A DNA stretch of 64,000 bases from Xestospongia bergquistia (GCA_963965975.1 OZ014414.1:2951501-3015500), one strand, 5' to 3'. Counted from the first letter of the stretch, positions 10,829-23,800 are shown. The notes: generated by a model from the sequence alone, not told the origin. A program made the numbers and translations.

Positions 10829-12182
10829 ATGTCATTTAACGAAACTTTTAATTGACCATCTGAAAAACTGAGTACATGTTACCATATATGCTTGCATAAT
10901 GTAACACCTTGTCAGTTGTCATTGAATCCTTTAACAGCCTTTACTTTATTATAATGTACATTGCCTACCTATATGTGTTAGTTAATAATCATGGCCACAC
11001 CTATTCAGCTGATTTCCTGAACAACAACTTGTTTTTAGATAATAAAGTTTTAATTGTATGACTTTTATAGTTCACTTATTACTTGATAAAAATAGCCATA
11101 GCTTATGACTGTAGACAATATGTTTAGATTATAAGACTATTATAAATAGATCAATCAATAATAATAATGGATAAGACAAACATTACCTTTACAAGAAGGA
11201 GACTTATTAGTAATCAGGTATTATTCAGAATTTGAAAAATTGGTAAATATAATTTCATTATGAATAGAGTGCAGTTACAGATAGTGAAACACAATAACTT
11301 CTGAACCAATAATTCAGTAATCATTTAAAAGCAATCACATCTAATTAAATGCACAAATAAATGCCAAGAAAAGCACTTTGTAAGCGTGGACGATTTTATC
11401 AACCACGCCTACTCAGCTAATTTTTGTCGAGAAACTCATCAGTTAACAGAAAATAGAACTTTGAGTATACTGCTGTAGCTCAGTCAGTACATGATAGCAA
11501 CGACCATAGTTCTCTTGCTCAGCTTTGTTCTTCAAGAAATTTGAGGAACTGGATGAATTTACATGATACTCGTCGAGCCACCCATGCTTCCGATTTTTTT
11601 TGGAAAAGACTGTCGCTGCTCAGAGGAGCTTTCTGAATCTTTTATAATTCCTTAAATGTGTTTTGATATCAGCGAAATTCATTTCAGTATTTTAGGAATG
11701 GCAATTCTCTTGGTAGTTTATCCTGCTAGATGCGGCCGAAAGTGAAGTGTCCGTTCTTGTGTAATTTACTCTACCATGTGGATGATAGATAGGTGGTCCT
11801 CTGATAAAGCCAAGGCTGGATACATTAAGGTCTCGGAGGAACCTATAATAAAGGTGTCACATAATCTACATAGTTAAGTTTTGATCTTAAGTTATGACTG
11901 TCCCACTCTTTGCATCTCTAGATTGATAATAAATTATTATTGTATGTACACAACCAGCCAAACCTCAGTATTATTATTGGATTAATAGGGATGTGTGAGG
12001 GGTCAATGTGGTGTGTGATTTGGGAGATGTATTTTCTGTCAGTTGAATGGAATGAATCAGACAGAGTACAAACTCACTGTAGTCAATGTATAAAGGAAGT
12101 TGACAAGTCAATTATGCTCGTTGTTCACAATTGATTAACACATTATCACATTCATATTATAATATGTATACACACACACGCG

Positions 12183-12342
12183 TATATATATATATATATA
12201 TATATATACTAAAGTATCTAAGTCTGTTGAAGAGTGCTCGATATCGTTTAGACACAGCAGGTTAGACCAGAATTGAAGGACAAAAGAACAGAACTTTCGC
12301 TTTCGCAAAGCGAAAGTTCTGTTCTTTTGTCCTTCAATTCTG

Positions 12343-12409
<67 letters not shown>
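12183..12409. repeat. (TA)n blocks flanking a perfect 41-bp hairpin
   Basis: (TA)n at 12183-12208 and 12345-12409. Between them, 12263-12347 is a perfect inverted repeat: arm AGACCAGAATTGAAGGACAA and onward for 41 bp, a 3-nt loop CGC at 12304-12306, then the exact complement. The near-zero loop suggests a recent inverted duplication by template switching rather than two separate insertions. Confidence 0.85.
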
Positions 12410-12412
<3 letters not shown>

Positions 12413-12419
12413 TAATCAT

Positions 12420-14880
12420 AATAATAATAATGCCACTGTAACGAAGGAATAGTATATCTAACTAATCCATAGTTATTCAAGTTATATAAATTATAGGATG
12501 AGTTATTTATTACAAATACAAAGTAGTAAAGATCAGACTGCTGCCATTAATAAATTACATTAATGGACAGTCATATATAGTTAATTATTAGAGTAATGAA
12601 AGTTATCTCATTGGTTGAACAAATGCTGCAAGAATGTCAATATAAGTATTCTATATAAGTCAAGTGACTATTGATAGCTAAACAACCTATAAAATTTAAC
12701 ATGATATAAAGACATTGATAGTAACAAATATCCAGTTGAATTACTATTGATAAAAAAATTTGCTGCTGGTAGAACAATTTTGACTAGTCTAGCAAGGTGT
12801 GGTACTAGCTCTTCGGTCAGGTCCAGGATGTTATGACTTGATGTTTGTGTCACACAATTTTTTCTTGGACTCTGACTATATCAATCTATTATTGTCTTTT
12901 TTTTAGTATTAAACTTATTGTGCAGTGTTATAATATTGTTTTCATTTGCTTTGTTTGTTTTTATCTGAGGTGTTTCAATGGGTTTTCTTCTGGTGTAATG
13001 TTTTTATTACAGCTAAGGTTTTCCCTCAAGAAATGTTATTTATTGAAAAGTGACATTTCTCTAAATTCATTTTGATTTCATTAAGATTTGAAAGCTTCAA
13101 CATACTTGGTTCACTGTATAAACCACCATCTAGAAGTATGAAAGTGATTGCTAATCTTGTGGAATACACAGTTAGTACACTAAAAATAATGAGGTGAGAT
13201 AAGTAATTGTGATCTATACTTACTATATAGCCTTTATTACACATCCATGTGATCTTTATTTTAAACAGGATATGATGCATTCACATCTCTTAGCTCTTAG
13301 TGTTATTAGTATAAAACAACCCATAATTTAATTTCCTCTAATAAGGTCACAAGACAAAGAAAATGCACTTTATGAGCACTAAATAGGAAGTATTCTGTAT
13401 TTGTCAACATCCTGGAGTTGATTAAATAATACTATGTTTATTACATGATGAATGATATTATGTCATATAATTAAGTTATATGTTCTCTATTTTGTTTTAT
13501 ATGGTATTCAAAACATTAGATCCTGCTGCCACAGTGACTTTATATGCATATTATGGTTGCAAGAACTTTAATGTATATTTTTATATTTTTTACTCTTTTG
13601 ACCTGGTTCAACAACTCATTCATCCCTACTATTAATAATAAAATTTTAATAATAGTGGAATAAATTGTTAACAGTACTCATTACAATTAGCTATACATCG
13701 CACCTAATGAAGTCATTGAAAATTAATTAACAGAAGAAGTCAGGTACACTATCAAAATATCATATTGCTCTCATCATCATCATCAATTTATTATAAAATG
13801 TTTTATTGACTAGAAGTCACAATGTACTATTCATATACTAATACTAATGAAGTACTAGTGTTTTTAAGATATATACAGGTTAGAAAGATATTGCAATTCA
13901 TTTATCTACTTCATCTATCTTTTTGTACTTTTTGTACTTTTAGTATATGCCTATTTAATTACATTATATTCATTAATCCATTTATCCATCTATTCATAGA
14001 TTTATCAGTTGTTTGTCTTGTCTACATTAAGTCCACTTTAAACTCAAGATACAACTCATGACATAATGATGATAAACTGGACATTTTAAGATCAATTTAA
14101 ATACATAAGAAGCTACATGTACTTACAGAATAATTATATATATATGTTCATGAAATAATTAGTAAGATAACAAAGTACATGTATTATATGCAATATACAC
14201 AATAATGCTCAATAGGATTGTAAGTTTGTTGTCTTCGCTAATTAAGAGATCATCCATACATTGACCTCTTGGCTGGTATTTTGTTACTATTAGATGAATC
14301 TACATAACCTGTGAGATCTCTTTTACTAAGTAACTCTTGATATGGTAGCCTGAATTTGATCACAATGAGGAAAATAGGACAGTTGGTAATATGTATCCGT
14401 GCTATAACTAGAATAACTTGAAGGTCCTTAGCAAAGAGAATATATAGATAGTATTCACAATAGCTAGTTTACTGACACTTTATTGACAACTATATGTATT
14501 AGCATAAAGTAGGTACATACACAATTGTGTAATTACATTCAAAAATAATCAGTGAAGACTACAGAACTAAAAAACCCTCTGAATACATGTAGTACATAGT
14601 ACATGTACATGTTTACTGCTTTTTCATACCATAATATAATGATAAGATTTTTTTCTCATAGTATAACTGCTGCTTTGACATTAACATGATAATTTAAAGG
14701 TAGATTGATCCTGTTATAGTGAAATCACTTCATAGTAATGTGGATCAAAGAGAATATTTTGAAATATGAAGTGGTCTAATGGTCAAAAACCTGTTTGTTC
14801 AAAAATACTTTCCAAAAGTAAATATGCTTTTACAAATAGGGCATAATTTAAAACTAATTATTTAATTATGTGCTAGTAGA
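12420..14880. other. long stretch without recognisable genes
   Basis: A+T-rich and stop-rich. Several short ORFs exist but lack motifs, acceptor/donor pairs in phase, or paralogues elsewhere in the window. Confidence 0.45.
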
Positions 14881-14883
14881 ATG

Positions 14884-14977
14884 GTCGGTCTTTTAACACA
14901 ACAGATATGATACAGTCTCTTCCATTACTGCTAGTTCTAAGATTAGGTTTTGTCATTACCTGAACCTCCATTGTCCA
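14884..14977 (-). pseudogene. RPA1 DBD-A exon relic
   Basis: Conceptual translation gives WTMEVQVMTKPNLRTSSNG then CIISVVLKD. This is a paralogue of the exon at 29633-29729 (WTIRALVTSKDNLRTCSN), which matches the first OB fold of the RPA large subunit. No other RPA1 exon is found nearby and the tail is altered, so it is called an isolated relic left by a segmental duplication. Confidence 0.6.
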
Positions 14978-15359
14978 ATATACTGAAACAAATACTCTAT
15001 ACATATACTATTAGATAGCCTCCATTCTAACTGATGATGAGAATGAAACAAAGAAGACATTTGTGTAGACACAAAGTGTGATAGAGTAGTCAACATTGTA
15101 TATATGATGAGCTGAAGTCATCATATATGCACAAGAGAGTCACCTGACAGCGTAGTAGTTGTAATTGATGATTGCTCACTACTTATAACCTAATAGAACC
15201 TTCTAACATTAACTACAGATACTATTGTCCATTTCCTAAACTACTATAACTTATCTTTATATAAGATATAATAATACTGATCTTCTATCATTCTCAGTAA
15301 TCTTGAATTGCATATTAAGTTCATTGTGAAAAGTGAAATGTTGATTTAACCAATATATG

Positions 15360-15560
15360 GTAATATATTATGTGAATGCCATTACACTCAGGCTATCTTG
15401 TCTTTAGGCATATTGATTACAATCGTACTTTTAGGTACATGTAAGGTGTTTACTACACTGCATACACATTTTTATAAAAACACGTGTATTCCTTTAGTCT
15501 GATTCCTGTATGTAGGCAGTGTCTCTAAAATCTGATAATTTTTTACAGTATCATAACATT
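15360..15560. repeat. segmental-duplication block, third copy
   Basis: This block resembles 43325-43525, sharing CCATTACACTC, CTGATTCCTGTATGTAGG-like and TTTTTTACAGTATCATA segments. Its first part also resembles about 34015-34060. It supplies the unoccupied site for the transposon end at 43526: here the sequence runs on as ..TCATAACATT.., whereas at 43526 it runs into the transposon terminus. Confidence 0.6.
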
Positions 15561-15589
15561 ATATTCCTAATTACTCACCAGTAACATTT

Positions 15590-15755
15590 TCAAATAATCT
15601 TCATATTTCCTTTACAACATTACTCTGTCTTATAGCTCTTAAAGAATTAATCAAATATCTTTTAACTGGTTGTATTTTCATCTTTTCCATTTATCGATAC
15701 ATACGTATCAATTCAGTATATCCAGCTATACAGATCCACATTGTTCAATTATAAA
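15590..15755 (-). pseudogene. death-domain exon relic
   Basis: Translation of the minus strand includes AGYTELIRMYR, a stop, MEKMKIQPVKRYLINSLRAI then RQSNVV and EDYLKM. It matches the second half of the death domain at 17147-17442. Stops and a diverged 5' half mark it as dead. It lies 1.4 kb downstream of the intact exon in the same orientation. Confidence 0.6.
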
Positions 15756-16030
15756 TGTATGTGTCCCCAATAAAAACTACTTGTAGTTTTAACAATGATA
15801 ATAATTACTGGATTTGTAAAAGCTGGTACAAAAAATGATAACCATTTAGCAAAATGGTGTACTTCCGTATTTTGTTACGCCCACTTAATAGTTATTACAA
15901 AAAGTATACGGGCATGTTAAAAACAAACAATAGCAAAATGTATTGAAAACAACAGTCAGTGAGTTAAAGTAATGTTGTAGTAGTAAGAATGTAATTAGCT
16001 TGTTTTAACAATAAGTCTGTCATTAGCAGA

Positions 16031-16405
16031 GCAATTATAAAGATGTCTCTTTTAGGATATTGAGATATGTATCTGTGGAAGTAATAGATAATAATTATGT
16101 ACAATAATTACAGAATATACCAAACTATCAATATAATGATGTTAATTAGACTTAGCTCCTATGTAAATAGTTAAATGTCAAGTCTTCTCATACTAGTCAG
16201 ATTACTATTTTTAGATACAAGCTTGAGCAAAAAGATTGACTATAAGTGGAACTTACTATAGTTTGTTGTTCAGGTATATTCACTCTTGTCTTTATAAGTC
16301 TTAAGTAACAAAAGTACCTAGTATACTTACTATATTGTACTTGTTAATATACATTACATCACTTATATAGATTGAACACTCTCATTATTTCCCACCTACA
16401 AAAAT
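16031..16405. repeat. 3' flank duplicated at 52030-52385
   Basis: Long near-identical runs (for example around TTATAAGTCTTAAGTAAC and TATTGTACTTGTTAATATAC) recur at 52030-52385. In both places the block lies just downstream of a minus-strand death-domain exon. The two death-domain loci are therefore copies of one segment, not merely of one exon. Confidence 0.8.
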
Positions 16406-16756
16406 GAGTAATTAAGTAATAATAAAAATGATCAAACAATGAATATTATCATATCATTTGATCCTGCCTTAAATGTGTACAAAGCATACAATACACTATA
16501 CATATGTTCGAGTTCAAAAGTAGTCAGTAATCGAAAGTGGCATCATATCCTGAGAACAAATGCTTTAACAGAGATTGAAATCTACAATGCCTTGCTATTC
16601 AAAGAACTTTATAAGGGCAAGAACAGGTTATCTTTCACTGATGCAGTTAGTATAGACAATTTATGTTTACTTCCAACCTCAACAGCTTCAATTACAGATC
16701 TCTTAGTGCCTTGTGTTAGTGGCTAAATGTATGACTCAATGTTAAGCCACACTTGC

Positions 16757-17006
16757 TACTTAGTCTGGTACACATATTAAAAAAAATAATAGCACATAAA
16801 CTAATGTGAGGAGACTAAAATTTCATTCTTTTAAAATTGACCTTTGTTTTAATTTAATCTAATAGGATATTACATTTAAAATACTTAGTCTGGTACACAT
16901 ATTAAGAAGAATAATAGCACATAAACTAATGTGAGGAGACTAAAATTTCATTTTTTAAAAATTGACCTTTGTTTTAATTTAATCTAATAGGATATTACAT
17001 TTAAAA
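16757..17006. repeat. tandem duplication, period 125 bp, two copies
   Basis: Two adjacent copies (16757-16881 and 16882-17006), nearly identical, starting at TACTTAGTCTGGTACACAT. Non-coding, just downstream of the death-domain exon. Confidence 0.85.
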
Positions 17007-17146
17007 TCAACCAAGTTGTGATTAGAATTAAAATAGATCAAAGTCAGTTAACAATATTGGGCTATTCATAGCTAAGAGGTACACTCTATGTACATGTATA
17101 CATTGATGTATGGAGTATACATTGATATATGGACAATGTAACTTAC

Positions 17147-17442
17147 CATAGTTTTTAAATAATCTTCATAAGCATCTGCTACATTATTCTGTCTAATTGC
17201 TCTTAAAGCATTTAATAAACTCCTCCTTGTTGCTCCTCTTCCTTTCTCCATAATCCATAACTGATACATACTGGTACAATCATGACATCCAGCTAGAGAC
17301 ACACTGTTTAGTCCTAGTTTCACACCCAACTTGTTCCACTCTGCAGTTTCAGCATATGTAGTTAATTCTAAAATTTTAGGTTGTTGATCCAAGAGATGAT
17401 CAGGTAAAGTAGATACATGAAGACCACCTTCAACTATATTAC
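17147..17442 (-). CDS. death-domain exon, intact but isolated
   Basis: The exon starts after an ATATTAG acceptor and ends at an excellent donor (AACTATG|GTAAGT). It is phase 1 in and phase 0 out. It encodes LPDHLLDQQPKILELTTYAE, WNKLGVKLGLNSVSLAGC and ATRRSLLNALRAIRQNN, a complete death domain. If the donor is unused, the frame stays open to a stop at 17072. Similarity to the 52.6-kb copy continues upstream to about 17620 and then stops, and the preceding exons of the family were not found. The locus is probably a truncated duplicate, or an exon of a gene with very long introns. Confidence 0.6.
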
Positions 17443-17629
17443 CTAATATGAAAGAGAAAAATATACAATTTAATATTAATCTATAACCATGTATAGATAA
17501 CTTAATAAGTGAAACTGTTCAAAAAACTTTTGATAATTAAATATGAAATACAAACACAATATTAATAGTTGGTATTGTCCATGAACACGAAGTCCATACA
17601 TCAATGAGACATTGATACTATTCTTTAGA

Positions 17630-19600
17630 CAATATATACTAAATTTTAGAGCCTAACAGTATTAATTTATATTGGAGTATGCACTTCCTGCGCCTTACAT
17701 TCTCAATTACACTTTTAATATAAACAGTGAAAAAAGCCATTAAAAATATTTATCACAACACCAGAATAAAGTATAGAGACAGTTAACTTCATCAGATAAA
17801 TCAGGTTCATGATGTAATCAATGATACAGCACTTGTAGGTTTGGATATATTTTTAGTACACTATAAAGGTATGGTACTTCCAAAACAAAGATAGATAGAA
17901 CTCATGTGATTTATAGAGAACTAGATATCAGGCAAAGCTCCACTCTCTCTATTTTGTGAATTATAAAAGTTAATATTACACTGAGATACAAGTGACAGGT
18001 AGCTATAAGGTTCAGATAATAGATGACAACAATCTATGACCAAAGAATTAACTGATAAAATAATACAAGTTATTTTTTAAAACAAGCTTGTTGAGAGTCC
18101 TTGACTTGATTTATTAATGTGCTATGATGTTATTATGATATCATAATGTTACATACTAAGTAGAAAAAAGTAATAAAGTGCCCAAAGTAAGTTATATTTG
18201 TTTGTTAACAGTGATATTGATCTAGGTAGGTACAACCTGACTTGATGAACATTAGCAAATCAAACAAATTATAATTACAAACTATTTCTATAATTATTAT
18301 AATTTCATTCTTTACACAGTTGTAAAGATGGGAGATTTGGTAGCAGTATATACATTAGGTATGATACATGGTTATACTAATATATGTGGTTGTGTGTGTA
18401 TATATATATATATTGCTATATAAATGTTCAAAGAAAACTACCTTGAAGCTTCAAGCATTCAAAAATTAATTAGTTAGACAAATGATTATAGCTGTATAAA
18501 AACATTTTCATAAAAAATTCGTTTTTGTTTTAATTATCCACACAGTAAACTGACAATTGTTCATGTAATTAGTCAAACAGAGTTGGCTAGAATCTGTGGT
18601 TTGTGACATGCATCATCTACTGGGAGAATTGTCCATACTTACAAATGCATTTACAGTAATTATAATTTCTGAAATGTATAAGAACTGAACTGATTCTTAT
18701 AAAATGAATCTTATGAATCTTCAATGAATATTATAGAATGTTAAATAAACTTTAATAAGTGTAAATGTCTTGTTGTTATAAAAATGGATACATGCTAATG
18801 ATTTAGTTTGCTAGAAAATAATCTCTAATTCTCATAAAATGGACAATGTACGTGTGACTGGGAAAGCATACAAGATACAAGATTTTCCTTCGTTAATAAT
18901 GTACTATGCCATCAAAAATAATTCATACAGAACAAAAACCAATAATAAGTTTAATTTATTCATTACCATTTCTTTTATAAACCCTATCTCTTAGCCTTAC
19001 CCTATAATTTAAGTTGAACTTAAGGCTGTCTGTAATGACTATTGCTTGTGTTTTGAGTGTTTGATAATTGTATGATTATGTGTATATTCAGGATGACTTT
19101 ACATGTGAAACTAACTTCTTACATATAATATTATGTTTTGTGATGATCATTCATATCAATATTATTAATTAATGTTATAATGTGTGAGACAACTTCTTAC
19201 TGAAAGCAAAATATACAACAATGAACTTGTTATATTGTAAGTCGTGTGGCTAAAAAAAACAATAATATACTGCCTGTGTTTGCTAGCTGCCTGTATCTAT
19301 GCTTTCACATTGTAAATCGCCAATTGGTCCTATATGGACCCAATTCACACAACTATTTTTTCGGCAAATTTTTGTCCAAATGACTAAATGTTTAATTATT
19401 TCATAGTGTAATTAATTACTTCATAATTGGTAAGCTTCTAAATATGATTATAAGCTGGTTTTTCTAATACTTTAGAATTGGACTCATCATCTTTAATGAA
19501 GCTAACAGATCCTGCTATTATTTATTTATGAGTTAAAACATGCTATCATGTGCATGTTTTAGGTTGTCCTAAGGTTACGTACGATATTGGCTATGATAAT
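17630..19600. other. no gene seen; part of a tail-exon duplication block
   Basis: Mostly featureless A+T-rich DNA. From about 19000 it begins to resemble 55200-55900, the flank of another copy of the tail exons described at 19666-20262. Confidence 0.5.
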
Positions 19601-19665
19601 GTTTAATTTGAAGCAACATATGAAATGTCACATTTATTATTATCTTAAGTTGGCTTTATCAATTA

Positions 19666-19673
19666 CTAACTAA

Positions 19674-19709
<36 letters not shown>

Positions 19710-20262
19710 ATTTCCTTTTTGATGATAGCATTTCCTCCATCTGGTTGGGTTCTTTACGACCTATAACAAAAAAGAACATCATCGTAAACTAAATTCCTGC
19801 TAGATGATATTATAATAAAAATTTCAAATACTATGATTTGTGTTAAAGGTATAGGGTAAGTTGTATTTGTAACAGTGTTATAGACATTGTTAACATAGTA
19901 TACAATAATTAAGTTAATACAATGTACGTAGAAATTGATTATAACTATTGTATACCACTATTTCTCTCTTTCTTGGCTAACATGACAATAAATCAGTAAA
20001 GTATCTTTATTACATGTCACTAAATTAGACCATATCTTTACGTGTTTGTGGTATTCTTTTAGGTAATGAAGGTTTCATTGTGTGAGATGTTTCTTTTTTT
20101 TCCTGTAAGGTCTCCTACTAGCTGGTTTCTTACCAAATCTACTTGATACATCATATGACTCTAAGTCACTGTCAGATGATACAGAATGAATTATTTCATT
20201 CTTAGAAGGTATATCTTCATCAGACTCTGATACATTTGGTTGCGCTCTCTTATATTTTTTTC
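19666..20262 (-). CDS. second pair of Roc-COR tail exons (duplicate or alternative)
   Basis: Exon 20134-20262 (KRAQPNVSESDEDIPSKNE then SSDSDLESYDVSSRFG) ends at a GTAAGA donor. Exon 19666-19760 encodes RKEPNQMEEMLSSKRKS followed by a Thr tract made from a (TAG/ACT)n microsatellite, then TTTAGTTAG stop. Both are phase 1 and mirror the pair 21110-21253 and 20815-20888 used in the Roc-COR model. They could be an alternative C-terminus of that gene or the remains of a tandem copy; the sequence cannot decide. The Thr run is a microsatellite recruited as coding sequence. Confidence 0.55.
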
Positions 20263-20814
20263 CTGTAATAATTTTAAGAAACCTTACTATTTAGAGTAGT
20301 AGAAATCATTATAGCATCAATAATTTATATTTTACTTGTACAATATAGATTAGCTTGTATACCTGATAATCTTTACAAACCTGACATTAGGAAGTACATG
20401 TAACATTTACGAAAGTTTGTGTATGTATGTACTTAGTCATTGTTTGGGATATGTATATATAAATTTAGTGTCTACTTGATCATATCATTGGTTAGCGTTA
20501 CCATATCAAGATATGATCACAAGCTTTTTTAATGCTGTGCCAACTTTAGAAGGGGATTCACATACTCCTTATCCTTAGTGAGGCTAGGGGCTCTCGCTAT
20601 TAGTTGTTTATGAGTTGACACATGATATCATTTGCTAAGCAGTCCTAAGGCTATGTTATAGGCCTTGGAAATACTTAAACATAGTGGTTAAAAACCAGTA
20701 TTATTGTTACAATTGAGATTGAAAACAATTTATGAAACAATATGTGTACTACTAAGATTGGCTTTGACATGAATGAGATACAGTTGAAATTATTAATAAT
20801 ATAGTTAATTTCAA

Positions 20815-23800
20815 TTACTGACTTGAAGAAGCAGTATGTTTCCTTTTTGGTGGTGGCATTTCCTTCATCTGGTAGGGCCATTTATAACCTACAAAAAATA
20901 ACATGACAAACTAAATTGCTAATGGATCATATTAAACTAGTTAATATAAATTATCAATAGTAGGATTTGTTTTATAAGTTAATGTAAGTTGCATTTGAAA
21001 CAGAGTTAAAAACATTGTGAGCATGTTATACAACGATCAAGTTAATACAATGTCATTTTTGTGAGATATTCTTTTGTTATGTGAAGTCTCCCATGATCTG
21101 GTTCCTTACCATGTCTACTTGATACATCATATGACTCTAAGTCACTGTCAGATGATATGTAATGAGGTATTCTTTTCCTAAGAGGTATATCTTCGTCAGA
21201 CTCTAATTGATCAGAATGCAATTCATCTAATCTCAGTCTCTTCTGTTTCTTTCCTGTAAAATATTAAATAAATATTATTCTTTGGACTTAGTGGTTTTAA
21301 CAGAATATAATATTTGCACTATTCCTAGTATAAGCATATACATATATACATAGTGTGTAATATCATTTCATCGAGTCTATGCTTTATGAACATTTTAAAT
21401 ATCTATGATATCATTTGTTCAATGTTATATTATCAGTATGTTTTGGTATTATACCTAAACATTTATATAAAGAATCTATTATAGAAAAACCAAAAAGCAG
21501 TTGAAACATGACATTTAGTCATATAGTTTGAACTAGTTATTTTGCTATTTAGACATGTAACATTTAGCTTGGGTTGTTTCCAGTAATTACAAAAGTTTAT
21601 AAGCTCCATGTTTGTTGTTTTGTTCCCAGTCACTTTAGAGCCTGCTATAAATATCATTAATCCAAACATGTAAACTCTCTGTTGTATATCTCCCTTATTT
21701 ATCTGATTCAAAAAACTATATCTATAAATTAGTCCTTTATATATACCACTGTGATAATATACTTGTTGATATATTAGGTTGATTTCTATGTGTATATATA
21801 TTGATAGAACTATAGCACAGACTATTATTATGTCTGCTAATAACAAAAAAAGTTTAGTGGATTTTTTTATATTTTGAAAGCAATTATACAAACAAATTAA
21901 CAATCATTCCAACCATAGCTTAAGTCAGTATTTTAGCCATTAATATGTAGCTCCTGACTTCTCAGGATATTGATAATATCAACCATTAATACACCATAAT
22001 ATTATAATAGTGGAATGGAAAAATACAAATGTACACTACAGGCTAATTTAGTTAAAGAAATGTTTATTGACATACCAAATAGATTATGATCTTGGTTAAC
22101 GAGATGAGGAGGCGAAACAACTACAGAGAGATAAAGGATACAATTTGAAAATAAAAGATTCAATTAGTCACACAAATCAGTGTACTGTTGGTTGACATAT
22201 ATGTCAGCTGTTCAAGTTGCAACTTTATTAAATTTATCCTTTTATTTTTGCATACAATAATAAAATAAAATGAAAATGTCACTTGATAATATGTCATAGA
22301 TTAAATTTTAATAACTAAGTGCTCCACTTAGCAATTTATAAATATAGGCAAATTATCAGATGCTGTTGTTTTTAATTGTGTGGATGTCTTTCACACAAAT
22401 GGAATGAAAACGAAGGGCAACATTTACTTAAAAATAATAAATACAATCAATATTCCTATTCTATTATATATGTATCATTACAATAAATCAAAACTCACCA
22501 TTCATGGAAAACCAAGGTTGCTGACGAGTTTTATTAATAACATTAGAAGTACTGCTTTCATAACAAACAAGTGTTTTCTTGTCTTTCTTTAACTGACAAA
22601 AATGCTCTGTACTTTTATTTGAGCATGAGAAACAGAAAAAAAATTCTTTAATATTTCCTAGGTTAGCCATATATTGAAAGTTATTTATCACCTCACAAAT
22701 TCCTGCATGTACAACATCACGTATAATACTACATCTTTTGCAAGGATCTGAATAATATACTGCAATCCAGCAAATGCCATCAACTAAAAGAACGTCACCA
22801 TTATTAGTGTGTAAAGTGATGATATTACGATAACGTGGTGTGGAGTTTAGAGGACGTTTAAGATAAAAGGCAAGCTTATTTTCAGGATATAAAAGATTGA
22901 CAACTAATGCAGGGAAGATACCTCGAGGAAATGGCTTCATATCCCAAGAAAGAATTAGAGGATCAACGTGCTGCTTAAAAGCAGATGGTATGGAGCCATA
23001 ATTCATTGAAGGTGTAGTAGGAAGGACAGTTGGAATAAAATATTTTTCCTCCTTGGGTAGATAGGCTATAATGAGTAAACTGGTCATTAAATGGAGAAAA
23101 TTGTCCACAGTAAAGTCATGAGAGAATTTATTAAATATGGGTAAAGACAATAAATCTTTTGTAAAACATCCTTCGTCTTTGAGCTCCCTATAAACTCTTG
23201 GTACGATGTTCATGCCTTTTATACAATGAAATTTGAAATAATCAACTGTTTCAGGAAAAGAGAGGCTGATCAAATCAGAGAGTATATCAAATAACGGTTG
23301 TGAATGAAGAAACACTACATTAGGTAAGATATCAGGAAAGTAAAGGAAGACAGTCAAATTATGGTAGTACATTAAAGCTGCTTCAACATCATCACTTTTC
23401 ATTTCTAAGCTTTTGCCGATAACTTGGCATTTAGATTTTCTCACAATAAATATATTGGATTGACAAAACTTCTGGTCTAATTCTAACTGAAACAAAAACC
23501 ATCGGATAGGAATTTCTGCTTTTAGGGAAAAAGCACATATTTGTGAACGTATCTCATCAGCAATTTCTTTCTCGTGGTTGTCTCTGGCAATAGCATTGAC
23601 AGGAAAGATTACTGTATTTCCTTTTTCACGATACAGAATTGCTTGATCTTTTAGATTTAATTCTTCTAATTTTGACCAAAGAATAGAATTTTTCATTATC
23701 AATGATTCACCAGAATAACCAGGCATCAGCACTTTATCATAATATGTCCCTAGTACTATACAGTGTGGCTTTTGAGCATTATTTTCATTATTCGCACTTT

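Larger units (their letters stand above)
4006..11773 (+). mobile_element. 7.8-kb TA-flanked inverted-repeat transposon
   Basis: The termini at 4008 and 11771 are inverted copies beginning GAGTAAATTACACAAGAACG, each flanked by TA (4006-4007 and 11772-11773). Similarity is strong for about 80 bp and can be followed, with gaps, for about 330-400 bp inward (to about 4400 and 11380). TA target sites and a DDE_1-type transposase relic inside (7550-8412) are typical of the pogo/Tc1-mariner superfamily. Internal content in order: terminal repeat, nested HIRAN element, nested hAT MITE, transposase relic, Lys/Glu-rich segment, twelve-unit exon ladder, PHD exon, terminal repeat. A third terminus of the family, at 43526, sits at a TA that is unoccupied in a duplicated flank. 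The copy is dead: two catalytic positions are substituted and there are stops. Confidence 0.72.

Noticed and set aside
12668-12853. Minus-strand ORF with LTEELVPHLARLVKIVL
   Set aside because: Faint resemblance to the segment before a hAT dimerisation motif, but the SERxFS signature does not follow. Too weak to call.
16439-16726. Plus-strand open frame of 95 codons
   Set aside because: No recognised motif and antisense to the flank of a death-domain gene. The homologous flank near 52.4 kb does not keep the frame.
21463-21903. Minus-strand open frame of 146 codons between Roc-COR exons
   Set aside because: Low-complexity Ile/Tyr/Asn composition, no motif, no paralogue at the corresponding place of the other tail copies. 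It lies in an intron of a gene model whose phases already fit.
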